Shown: in pieces, positions 35,563 to 42,760 of the stretch
How positions within the stretch are numbered: the first letter of the stretch is position 1
Layout of the letters: each line of letters starts with the position of its first letter
DNA from: Actinomycetes bacterium
Lineage (GTDB): Bacteria > Actinomycetota > Acidimicrobiia > Acidimicrobiales > Acidimicrobiaceae
Length of the DNA: 46,327 nt
Direction: 5' to 3'
Assembly: GCA_021850605.1 (NCBI GenBank)
Contig: JAJZLQ010000010.1
Location: 1 to 46,327 of the forward strand
Notes under the pieces: model-generated
The model's input: only the letters and a program-made list of their open reading frames with translations
What the model was told of the DNA's origin: nothing
Database searches by the model: none
Made by a program: the position numbers and the translations under genes

Positions 35563-35586
35563 ACCCGGGGCGACAATTCGCCGGGT
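35563..35586 (+). promoter_or_regulatory. bulged hairpin between rpmI and rplT
   Basis: ACCC and GGGT form the outer stem and GGCGA with TCGCC the inner stem around a CAAT loop, with a two-base bulge. It occupies most of the 56-bp gap and could bind L20 or tune rplT translation. Pairing is seen; function is inferred. Confidence 0.3.
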
Positions 35587-35615
35587 GTGATTAGCGAAGA
35601 AAAAGGGATTTTGAG

Positions 35616-35984
35616 ATGGCAAGAGTCAAGAGGGGCGTAGCTGCCAGAAAGAGCCACAAGGCGGTTCTCGAGCAGGCCAAGGGTTTCTATGGGGATCGGT
35701 CGCGTGCGTACCGTTCCGCGAACGAAGCCGTCATGCACTCCCTTGCGTACGCGTTCCGCGATCGCAGGGCGCGCAAGGGCGAGTTCCGCAAGCTGTGGAT
35801 TCAGCGCATCAATGCGGCGGCACGGGAGAACGGCATTAGCTACTCCCAGCTCATAGCAGGCTTGCGTCTGGCGGAGATCGAGCTCGACCGCAAGGTTCTA
35901 GCCGATCTGGCGGTCAAGGATTCCGCTGCGTTCTCCCAGATAGCGGCAGCTGCCAAGGCCGCGCTGGAGCAGAAGAGCGCCTAG
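35616..35984 (+). CDS. rplT: 50S ribosomal protein L20
   Basis: A 122-residue basic protein needed early in 50S assembly. [43 protein letters not shown] and [27 protein letters not shown] are the family signatures. In other bacteria L20 represses its own operon by binding the leader mRNA. AAAGGG precedes the ATG. Confidence 0.98.
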   Translation: MARVKRGVAARKSHKAVLEQAKGFYGDRSRAYRSANEAVMHSLAYAFRDRRARKGEFRKLWIQRINAAARENGISYSQLIAGLRLAEIELDRKVLADLAVKDSAAFSQIAAAAKAALEQKSA

Positions 35985-36015
35985 CAATGGCCGCCCCGGG
36001 GTGGAGGGTGCCGCG

Positions 36016-36804
36016 GTGACGCTTGGCCCTTCCAGTGCAAGGGTTAAGAGGATCAGGAAGCTGGCGGAAAAGGCCAGCTTCCGTCATGAACAGGGGGCTT
36101 TTGTGGTGGAAGGCCCCCGTGCGGTTGAGGCTGCGCTGCGCGCCTCGGCCGAATTGGAGGGCGTCTTCTATTCTTCCGCCCTGGCCGATGACTGGGCTGG
36201 TGTGCTCGATCTTGCGGCTTCGGCGGACGTTCCGGTGGATGAAGTGGAAGCCGGCGTATTGAGTTCCGTCCTCAGTGCCGAGACCCCCCAGGGCCTAGCC
36301 GCTGTTGCGCGCATGCCAGGTCCGATGGCGGACGCGCCGATGACGGGGGGAATCACCGTCGTCCTCGACGAGATCCGCGACCCGGGCAATGCGGGGACGA
36401 TCCTGCGTTCCGCACACGCTGCAGGCGTTTCCTCGGTGGTCTTTCTTCCCGGATCCGTCGATCCCTACAATCCCAAGACCGTGCGCGCCTCGGCCGGATC
36501 CATCTTCTTCGTCGAATGCCGGCGTCCCGATTCGAAGCAGGGGTTACTGGCCCGTGCGCTCGAGAGTGGTTATCGCCTGGTGGGCACGTCGGCACAAGCC
36601 GAGGTGAGCTGCTTTGACTCCGACTTGACGGGAAGGCTGGCACTCGTGGTGGGAAACGAGGGCACCGGAATTTCGGTCGAGGTGGCCTCCCACATAGGCG
36701 AGTGGGTGCGCATCCCCACTGTCGGGTCGCTCGAATCATTGAACGTCGCCATCGCGACCTCCGTTCTTCTTTTCGAGTCGCTCAGACAAAGAGGCGGTGC
36801 GTGA
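36016..36804 (+). CDS. SpoU/TrmH-family RNA 2'-O-methyltransferase
   Basis: A 262-residue SPOUT enzyme. An N-terminal substrate-binding domain (VKRIRKLAEKASFRHEQGAFVVEGPRAVEAAL) precedes the knot domain with motif 1 LDEIRDPGNAGTILRSAHAAGV, motif 2 LALVVGNEGTGIS and motif 3 VRIPTVGSLESLNVAIATSVLLFE. It methylates 23S rRNA or tRNA; the rplT-pheS position is typical in Actinobacteria. The GTG at 36016 has GGAGGG seven bases upstream; GTG 36001 is an alternative. Confidence 0.92.
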   Translation: MTLGPSSARVKRIRKLAEKASFRHEQGAFVVEGPRAVEAALRASAELEGVFYSSALADDWAGVLDLAASADVPVDEVEAGVLSSVLSAETPQGLAAVARMPGPMADAPMTGGITVVLDEIRDPGNAGTILRSAHAAGVSSVVFLPGSVDPYNPKTVRASAGSIFFVECRRPDSKQGLLARALESGYRLVGTSAQAEVSCFDSDLTGRLALVVGNEGTGISVEVASHIGEWVRIPTVGSLESLNVAIATSVLLFESLRQRGGA

Positions 36805-36959
36805 AAGCCGGCCGGCGACGATCACCAATGGCGGCGTCATTCTGCAATCGAGCCGCGGCCGGTGGCACAAGCCTCCAGGGCTGGTTGCGCGATGTGGCTC
36901 CGCAGCCGCGGTTGTGGCTGGGCCATCTTGAGGGATTCTCGGCCAAGACTTCGCCCCGA

Positions 36960-36965
36960 TAGAAT
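36960..36965 (+). promoter_or_regulatory. -10 candidate for pheST
   Basis: TAGAAT lies 34 bp before the pheS ATG in a 195-bp gap after the methyltransferase gene. The leader would be too short for a T-box or peptide attenuator. Confidence 0.4.
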
Positions 36966-36999
36966 TTCGGGTGACATTCTCTCGTGGAACGACCAGGTA

Positions 37000-38052
37000 A
37001 TGGATCTAGAAGAGCTTTCATCAACGCTTTCAAGCATCGAGGGCGAGTATCGTGGGCGCTCAGCCGCGGTGGCCTCCCTCCACGATCTCGAGACGCTTCG
37101 TTCCGAGTTCGTTTCCAAGAAAGGCAAGGTCGCCCTGGTATATCGCCAGCTTGGCGCGATGCCCGCCGAGATGCGCCCGAAGGCCGGTGAGCTTATCAAC
37201 GCCCTTCGCGAACGCATTGAGGCGGATATCGCCGCCGCGGCACCCGCCCTGGAGGAGGCGGCGCGCCAGGAGCGTCTTGCCGCCACGGCGGGTGATCCCA
37301 GCGCCCTCGTTGCAGGTGCGCGACGCGGAGCGGGACGGCTACATCTGGTAACGCGTACCCGCATCCAGCTCGAAGACATCTTCGTCGGCATGGGCTTTAC
37401 GGTCGAGGAGGGGCCGGAGGTCGAGTCGGAGTGGTACAACTTCGAGGCTCTCAACATTCCCAAATACCACCCGGCCCGGGATGGCCAGGACAGCTTCTAT
37501 CTCAACCTGGGTGAAGAGGATTCGATGGTGCTGCGTACCCACACGTCTCCTGTCCAGGTGAGGGTGATGCAGAACCGCGAGCTTCCCATCTACGCCATCA
37601 TGCCCGGACGCGTTTTCCGCCGAGACACGGCGGATGCACGGCATACCGTCGGGTTTCATCAGATCGAAGGACTCGTGGTCGATAAGGGCATTACCTTCGG
37701 GCATTTGGCCGGCACCATCGAGAACTTCACCAGGGAGTATTTTGGGCCCGATATTACGTCACGGCTCAGGCCGGCCTATTTCCCCTTTACCGAACCGTCG
37801 GCGGAGTTCGAGATCACTTGCACGATCTGCAAGGGAAGCGGCTGCCGGACATGCTCGCACACGGGCTGGATCGAACTCGGAGGATGCGGGATGGTCCATC
37901 CCAACGTGTTCGAGGCCGTAGGGGTGGATTCCGAGGAGTACTCGGGCTTCGCGTTCGGTTTCGGTATCGATCGCCTGGCGCAGATGCGTTGGGAGATCCC
38001 CGACATGCGGGTCCTCACTGAAAACGACATCCGCTACCTTTCCTCGGTCTGA
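37000..38052 (+). CDS. pheS: phenylalanyl-tRNA synthetase alpha subunit
   Basis: A 350-residue class II synthetase subunit. An N-terminal coiled coil binds tRNA (LEELSSTLSSIEGEYRGRSAAVASLHDLETLRSEFVSKKG). Motif 2 is MPGRVFRRDTADARHTVGFHQIEG and motif 3 is FAFGFGIDRLAQMRWEI. A zinc-like Cys cluster (CTICKGSGCRTC) precedes GWIELGGCGMVHPNV. The ATG at MDLEEL is chosen; longer frames overlap nothing conserved. Confidence 0.96.
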   Translation: MDLEELSSTLSSIEGEYRGRSAAVASLHDLETLRSEFVSKKGKVALVYRQLGAMPAEMRPKAGELINALRERIEADIAAAAPALEEAARQERLAATAGDPSALVAGARRGAGRLHLVTRTRIQLEDIFVGMGFTVEEGPEVESEWYNFEALNIPKYHPARDGQDSFYLNLGEEDSMVLRTHTSPVQVRVMQNRELPIYAIMPGRVFRRDTADARHTVGFHQIEGLVVDKGITFGHLAGTIENFTREYFGPDITSRLRPAYFPFTEPSAEFEITCTICKGSGCRTCSHTGWIELGGCGMVHPNVFEAVGVDSEEYSGFAFGFGIDRLAQMRWEIPDMRVLTENDIRYLSSV

Positions 38053-38063
38053 CCTTGGCTGCA

Positions 38064-38080
38064 GCCGCCCAGGAGGCGGC
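38064..38080 (+). other. hairpin in the pheS-pheT gap
   Basis: GCCGCC-CAGGA-GGCGGC is a perfect 6-bp stem in the 81-bp gap. No T tract follows, so it is not a normal terminator; it may slow ribosomes or RNA polymerase. Confidence 0.3.
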
Positions 38081-38133
38081 GCCCGTAAATTCCCGCCCGC
38101 GGTCCGCCGCCTGAAAGGAGCCCCTGAAACAAG

Positions 38134-40572
38134 ATGAGAGCCGTTCTCTCCTGGCTGTGCGACTTCGCCGATTTCTATTCGCTGGCCGACGGTGAGGCTC
38201 AGGGCTACTATGACGTGCTTGCCGCCACCCTCGCCGATGCGATGAACGCCCGCGGCCTGGTGGTCGAGGGTATCGAGAAGAGCGGCATGGGTCTCGACCG
38301 TGTCGTGGTTGCCAAGGTGGTCGAGATCCATCCCATAAAGGGAGCCGACCGCATCCGGCGGATCATGGTCGATGCCGGAGCCGGGGAGCTCGAGCAGATC
38401 GTTTGCGGGGCCTTCAACTTCTCCGAGGGCGATCACGTACCCCTGGCGCGGGTCGGCACTGTGCTCCCCGGGGACTTCGCCATTGGGCTGCGCAAGATGA
38501 AGGGTGTCGAGTCCCATGGCATGCTTTGCTCGGCCCGTGAGCTCGCGCTGGGCACCGACTACGATGGCCTCCTGCTCCTGGACAAGGAGACCGATCCCGG
38601 TGCGCCGCTGGCCGAGGCCATCAACGTTGTCCCCGACATCGTCTTCGACTTGGCCATCGAGGCAAACCGGCCGGATGCCAACTGCCACCTTGGCGTGGCC
38701 CGTGAGCTGGCGGTGCATTTCGGGCTGCCGTTCTCGATTCCGGCTTTGGCCGATCTCTCCGGCGTCAAGAGCTCCGACCTCGACCCCGGCGCGGTACGCA
38801 CCGAAGGCTGCGATGCGCTACTTCTCGCTCGATTCGGCGACGTTTCGATGGCTGTGGTGCCCGATTACGTGCCGCGGCGCCTGGGCCTGGCGGGAATGCG
38901 CTCGATCTCGGCCGCGGTCGATGCCTCCAACTACGTGATGCTCGAGTTTGGCCAGCCTACGCACCCCTATGACCTGGCTGCATTGCCGGCCGCGTATGTG
39001 GGGGTTAGAGAAGCCGGCGTAGGCGAGGAACTGACCACCCTTGATGGCAAGAGGCGGGCGCTCTCGGTCCCCAAAGGTGGCGCTCCGGCGGTGGACATGG
39101 TGATCGTGGACTCCAACGACCGGGCCATCGGCTTAGCCGGGGTTATGGGCGGGGAGTCCTCGGAGATCGGTGCCGACACCCGGTCGGTGCTCCTCGAAGT
39201 GGCGCACTTTTCTGCACAGATGATCGCCAAGACCTCCAAGCGCCTCGGTTTGCGATCGGAGGCCTCGGCCCGCTTCGAGCGCGGCGTGGACCCCGAAATC
39301 GCCGAACCGGCGCTGGCGCGTTACTCGCAGCTGCTCGGCGTTTTGCCCGAGGCGATCGCCTCCTACCGGCGGACCTCGGCTCCCGCTGTGGTGCGCCTGC
39401 GCTTGGCTCGTCTGGAGTCTCTGCTCGGAGCCAGCCTGCCTATCGAGAAGCTGGTGGGTGATCTCGAATTGATGGGCTTCTCCTGGCACCGGGCCGAGGA
39501 AGGCGTGCTCGAGTTCGTGATACCGAGCAATAGGCCCGACGTGCGAATAGAGGCGGACCTGGTGGAGGAGTTCGCACGCCATTACGGTTACGCGAACATT
39601 GAGCGCAGGCAACTCCTGGTCCCCAAGGTGGGGCATCTGACCCACGCTCAGCGGATGCGCAGGGCGATTTCGGAGTTCTCCGCCGCTCGCGGGTTCCAGG
39701 AGGCTTGGTCGGCGACTCTCCTTGCCCCGGGCGAACAGGAGGCCTACGGCGACGACGCGGCCAAGATCACGGTGTCCAACCCGATGGCTGCGGAAGAGTC
39801 GGTTCTCCGCCGGTCCCTGGTCCCTGGCATGCTGCGGTCGCTCGGTGCCAACCTGCGGCGCGGCGAGGCTCGTGTCGACCTCTTCGAACTGGGAAAGGTC
39901 TTTTCCATCCCGGCGGCGGGTGCTGATTTTCCCGATGAGACAGAGAGGGCCGCCTGGCTCTCCTACCGCGGCGATGGCGGACCCGAGCACGCCTACGGCC
40001 TGCTTGCCGATCTTTTCGATCGCTTCGGACTCGACCTCTCCTCCGGCTTCGAGCTGGTCCGTTCCGCGGAGATTGGCCCGGGTGATCTTGCTCAGGCCGG
40101 CTATCTCGGCCTCCACCCGGGAAACTCGCTCGTGCTGGTCGCCGGGTCACGAGTCGCCGGAGCGCTCGGGATGCTGCATCCCCAGGCTCTCGCACATGTG
40201 GGCGGCGAGGCGGCGACTGGCCAGGCGGGCTATTTGGAGCTTGATCTGGCAGCCACACTCTTCGTGGAGCCTGAGCTGAAGCGCGCCGTCTCGGTATCGC
40301 CATACCCGCGGGCCGAATTCGACCTCTCCTTTGCGGTGGACAGCGAAACGCTTGCCGCGCATCTGGAAAAGAGGGTCGGCGAAGCCCTGGCTGGTCTGGA
40401 GGCGCGAGTGCAGCTGATCGACGAGTATCTCGGCGCCAGTGGCCGCTCGCTCACTTACAGGGTCACGGTCGCCGCCAGCGACCGGACGCTTGGCGAAGCC
40501 GAACTGCGGGTAATCCGGGAGCGCGCCATTGCTGCGGCGGTCAAGCCGGGTGGAGCGATCCTGCGCGGCTAG
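38134..40572 (+). CDS. pheT: phenylalanyl-tRNA synthetase beta subunit
   Basis: An 812-residue full-length subunit. In order: a tRNA-binding OB domain (VVAKVVEIHPIKGADRIRRIMVDAGAGELEQIVCGA, ~50-150), the B3/B4 editing domain (SRRLGLAGM-like RRLGLAGMRSISAAVDASNYVML and GVMGGESSEIGADT), B5 (IPSNRPDVRIEADLVEEFARHYGY), the catalytic-like core (NPMAAEESVLRRSLVPGMLRSL) and the C-terminal anticodon-binding domain (YPRAEFDLSFAVDSET). The C-terminus GGAILRG looks native. Its TAG stop lies inside the left end of the insertion sequence. AAAGGAG precedes the ATG by 13 bases. Confidence 0.97.
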   Translation: MRAVLSWLCDFADFYSLADGEAQGYYDVLAATLADAMNARGLVVEGIEKSGMGLDRVVVAKVVEIHPIKGADRIRRIMVDAGAGELEQIVCGAFNFSEGDHVPLARVGTVLPGDFAIGLRKMKGVESHGMLCSARELALGTDYDGLLLLDKETDPGAPLAEAINVVPDIVFDLAIEANRPDANCHLGVARELAVHFGLPFSIPALADLSGVKSSDLDPGAVRTEGCDALLLARFGDVSMAVVPDYVPRRLGLAGMRSISAAVDASNYVMLEFGQPTHPYDLAALPAAYVGVREAGVGEELTTLDGKRRALSVPKGGAPAVDMVIVDSNDRAIGLAGVMGGESSEIGADTRSVLLEVAHFSAQMIAKTSKRLGLRSEASARFERGVDPEIAEPALARYSQLLGVLPEAIASYRRTSAPAVVRLRLARLESLLGASLPIEKLVGDLELMGFSWHRAEEGVLEFVIPSNRPDVRIEADLVEEFARHYGYANIERRQLLVPKVGHLTHAQRMRRAISEFSAARGFQEAWSATLLAPGEQEAYGDDAAKITVSNPMAAEESVLRRSLVPGMLRSLGANLRRGEARVDLFELGKVFSIPAAGADFPDETERAAWLSYRGDGGPEHAYGLLADLFDRFGLDLSSGFELVRSAEIGPGDLAQAGYLGLHPGNSLVLVAGSRVAGALGMLHPQALAHVGGEAATGQAGYLELDLAATLFVEPELKRAVSVSPYPRAEFDLSFAVDSETLAAHLEKRVGEALAGLEARVQLIDEYLGASGRSLTYRVTVAASDRTLGEAELRVIRERAIAAAVKPGGAILRG

Positions 40573-40594
40573 CCGGGCTTTCAGCACATGCAGG
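40567..40594 (+). repeat. left terminal inverted repeat of the IS
   Basis: It begins GGCTAGCCGGGC and ends GCACATGCAGG. It differs from the reverse complement of the right end only at the 13th (T/G) and 17th (A/C) positions. The first eight bases are self-complementary and include the pheT stop codon. Confidence 0.9.
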
Positions 40595-40627
40595 TGCGAT
40601 GTCTCCCGACTCTTGAGCTGCGACTCT

Positions 40628-42238
40628 TCAGCGAGGTCTTCGTGGATCGACGCCGAGTAGATCCAGGATGTGGGCCTGGAGCGGCGGCGGTCTTGGGATC
40701 TCGGCCGGGTTCGTTCCACTGGCCGGTATGAGCCGTAGGCGGGAGAGGGCGATGAAGATGAGCCGTCCGGTGGGCTTGGCCGGCCGTCCCGCCCACAGCC
40801 CGGCGAGTTTGACCTCGGGGCTGAGGGCCAGACGTACCGCCCGTTCGACCAGGCTGAAGATGAGCAACGCCAGGCAGATGACGCTGATGAGCACCTCGAT
40901 GCGGCGATTGTTCTTCAAGAACATGGGTGCAACGGCGATCGGTCCTTTCAAGTTGGAGTAGCGCCGTTCCGCCGCCTCCTGGCCCTTGTAGTTGCGAAGC
41001 ACGTCGGCGGTGCTGACCTCGGGTCCGAGGTTGGTGAGCAGTGCGTACCATCCATCGGTTGAGGCCTCGCGCTCCAGGGCGGCCTCATCGAAGTGCCACT
41101 CCAAGATGGGCTTGGCCGTCACCGGGTCGGTGCCGACGATGGTTATCAGGCTGGCCTTGACCCGGTGCTCCCGTGTGATTACCGCGATCCGTTCGACGAC
41201 CTCCTTCTGGCTTGGGTAGTACCGCCCCCCGAGTCCTCGACCGAGGCGCTCGAGGTCACTACGGGCCCGTGCCAGCTTCTTCTCCCTTGCCTTTGCAGCC
41301 GCACCAGCCCGGGCACTCGACCACACGAACACCCGACGCAGGCAGAGGTCGGGGTCGGACTTCTTCTTGCCAGCGATGACCATGGTGTCCTCCGACACCC
41401 GGTAGGACCCCCGCTCCTCAGCCGACTTGTTGGCATCCCGCTCTGCTACGTAGTCGACAGGGAGAGCGGCATTGAAGTCGCAGGCGGCGAGCACCTCGGC
41501 ACCGACGTAGGACTTGGACGCCGGGGCGATGAAGGTCACTTGGGCTTCGATCATCGCCCGCAGGTTGGGATAGGACACCAGTTTGGAGTCCCCGACCATC
41601 AGGAAGCGCCGCTCCTGGGCCAGCGTGGCAAGTGCCTCCATTGCCGGGACCACCTGGGCAATCTCACCGGCCCCGCCGTCATAGGCCCGGTGCCAGATCG
41701 GGATACCTCCGTCAGCACTGACCGCAAGGCCGGCCTGGACCTGCAGCAGGTCCGGGCGGCGATCCTTCGGGTGCCCGAAGCGGGGTTCGATGTAGTCGGC
41801 CTCGGCTGAGCGGTAGGCGCCATAGAGGCTGATCGAGGTCATGTCCCAGTGGATCCGGGCCACGTCGATCCCGAACTCAGCGATCGCCCTGGCGCCGATG
41901 GAACCGACGATGCCTGCCAATTCGGGGGCGACGGCATCCAGAGCCCGCCCGATGCGGTCATCGTTCAAGACATTGGGGGCAAGGTCGAACACCTCTTGGA
42001 TCGCCCAGTCCCTGGCCCAGTCCTCCACATGGACCAGTGGGGTGGGAGAGGTCAACCGGTTGGCCACCAGGGCCTCGATTACCTGACCGTGGGTGGCATA
42101 GGCGATGTCGCGCACCGGGCAGGCCCGGTCGACCATGCCACCGATGTCGAGACGTCGGCAGAACTCGGCGATGACCGGGAGCGCCCCCAGTGCCTTTTCC
42201 ACGCCGGGTTCTCCGTAGCGGATCCGACGTCTGGTCAC
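40628..42238 (-). CDS. IS1634-like DDE transposase
   Basis: A 536-residue IS4-superfamily transposase, apparently intact. A DUF4277-like N-terminus (LPVIAEFCRRLDIGGMVDRACPVRD...THGQVIEALVANRL) precedes the RNase H-like catalytic core. The catalytic triad is probably Asp132 (IHWDMTSISLYG), Asp217 (LMVGDSKLVSYPNL) and Glu424 (YKGQEAAERRYSNLKGPI), with a long insertion before the Glu as usual for this superfamily. The GTG start has CAGGAGG five bases upstream. The promoter lies in the palindrome at 42265-42298. Confidence 0.9.
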   Translation of the reverse strand: MTRRRIRYGEPGVEKALGALPVIAEFCRRLDIGGMVDRACPVRDIAYATHGQVIEALVANRLTSPTPLVHVEDWARDWAIQEVFDLAPNVLNDDRIGRALDAVAPELAGIVGSIGARAIAEFGIDVARIHWDMTSISLYGAYRSAEADYIEPRFGHPKDRRPDLLQVQAGLAVSADGGIPIWHRAYDGGAGEIAQVVPAMEALATLAQERRFLMVGDSKLVSYPNLRAMIEAQVTFIAPASKSYVGAEVLAACDFNAALPVDYVAERDANKSAEERGSYRVSEDTMVIAGKKKSDPDLCLRRVFVWSSARAGAAAKAREKKLARARSDLERLGRGLGGRYYPSQKEVVERIAVITREHRVKASLITIVGTDPVTAKPILEWHFDEAALEREASTDGWYALLTNLGPEVSTADVLRNYKGQEAAERRYSNLKGPIAVAPMFLKNNRRIEVLISVICLALLIFSLVERAVRLALSPEVKLAGLWAGRPAKPTGRLIFIALSRLRLIPASGTNPAEIPRPPPLQAHILDLLGVDPRRPR

Positions 42239-42264
42239 GGCGACCTCCTGGGTGGTGATTGCAT

Positions 42265-42298
42265 CGTACTCTTGAAGCGTATACGCTTCAAGAGTACG
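42265..42298. promoter_or_regulatory. perfect 34-bp palindrome with overlapping divergent promoters
   Basis: Each arm reads CGTACTCTTGAAGCGTA with no spacer. On the minus strand TTGAAG and TACGAT (42263-42268) are 17 bp apart and drive the transposase. On the plus strand TTGAAG (42272-42277) and TACGAG (42295-42300) are 17 bp apart and drive the accessory gene. The two promoters occupy the same DNA, so only one polymerase could bind at a time. A dimeric repressor could also bind here. Confidence 0.7.
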
Positions 42299-42325
42299 AG
42301 ACGCAGATATCCGAAGGAGAAGATG

Positions 42326-42667
42326 ATGGCCGAACCCGGAGCTCGACAACGAAGAGCCCAAGAGCGCATTGCGTCCTCACTGGGCGAGATCGGCTTTGCC
42401 CTGCCGGGAAGCCTGGTGTGGCGCAGCACCAAGTGCGGCAAAGCCGGCTGCCACTGTCAAGACAACCCGCCCGTGTTACACGGTCCCTACCTGACCTGGA
42501 CGAGGAGTGTCGACGGCAGGACCGTGACCCGCAAGATCACCGAGGACCAGCAGGCCCACTACCAGGAGTGGTTCGACAACGCCCGGAAACTCCACCAACT
42601 CGTCAGAGAGCTTGAAACCCTGTCCATCCGAGCGTTCGAGCAGGCCGAAGGGACCACCAGGCGGTGA
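42326..42667 (+). CDS. DUF6788-like accessory protein of the IS
   Basis: A 113-residue protein. A helical N-terminus (RQRRAQERIASSLGEIGFALPGSL) leads to RSTKCGKAGCHCQDNPPVLHGPYLTWTRSVDGRTVTRKI and then a long C-terminal helix (EDQQAHYQEWFDNARKLHQLVRELETLSIRAFEQ). Cys37, Cys42, Cys44 and His52 could bind zinc. This resembles DUF6788, which I recall being encoded beside actinobacterial transposases; its function is unknown. GGAGA precedes the ATG by five bases; an ATG one codon earlier is possible. It lies inside the inverted repeats, divergent from the transposase. Confidence 0.75.
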   Translation: MAEPGARQRRAQERIASSLGEIGFALPGSLVWRSTKCGKAGCHCQDNPPVLHGPYLTWTRSVDGRTVTRKITEDQQAHYQEWFDNARKLHQLVRELETLSIRAFEQAEGTTRR

Positions 42668-42703
42668 TCACATCACCCTGGACCCGTGGAAGCACCCTTC
42701 AAC

Positions 42704-42731
42704 CCTGCATGTGCGGAACGCCCGGCTAGCC
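42704..42731 (-). repeat. right terminal inverted repeat of the IS
   Basis: Read on the minus strand it begins GGCTAGCCGGGC and ends GCACATGCAGG, 26/28 identical to the left end. It lies 36 bp after the accessory gene and 29 bp before the end of the acyl-CoA synthetase gene. Confidence 0.9.
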
Positions 42732-42760
42732 GACCACGCTGCCACGACAGAGCCGCCCCT

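Larger units (their letters stand above)
40567..42731. mobile_element. intact IS1634-like insertion sequence with accessory gene
   Basis: A 2165-bp element bounded by 28-bp inverted repeats matching at 26 of 28 positions. It contains a transposase (minus), a perfect 34-bp palindrome and a small divergent gene (plus). Both ends carry CTAG: the left copy contains the pheT stop, the right copy lies at 42726-42729. If CTAG is the target duplication, the element proper runs from about 40573 to 42725 and the empty site was a GGCTAGCC palindrome. Family assigned from transposase features, by recall. Confidence 0.87.

Noticed and set aside
34429-35622. Long minus-strand frame through infC and rpmI ending in the DUF1844 gene
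   Set aside because: It is the complement of ribosomal and IF-3 genes; only the last 129 residues look like protein.
36805-36999. T-box or phenylalanine leader peptide before pheS
   Set aside because: No T-box consensus, no Phe-rich short frame, and the -10 candidate leaves a leader of about 28-34 nt.
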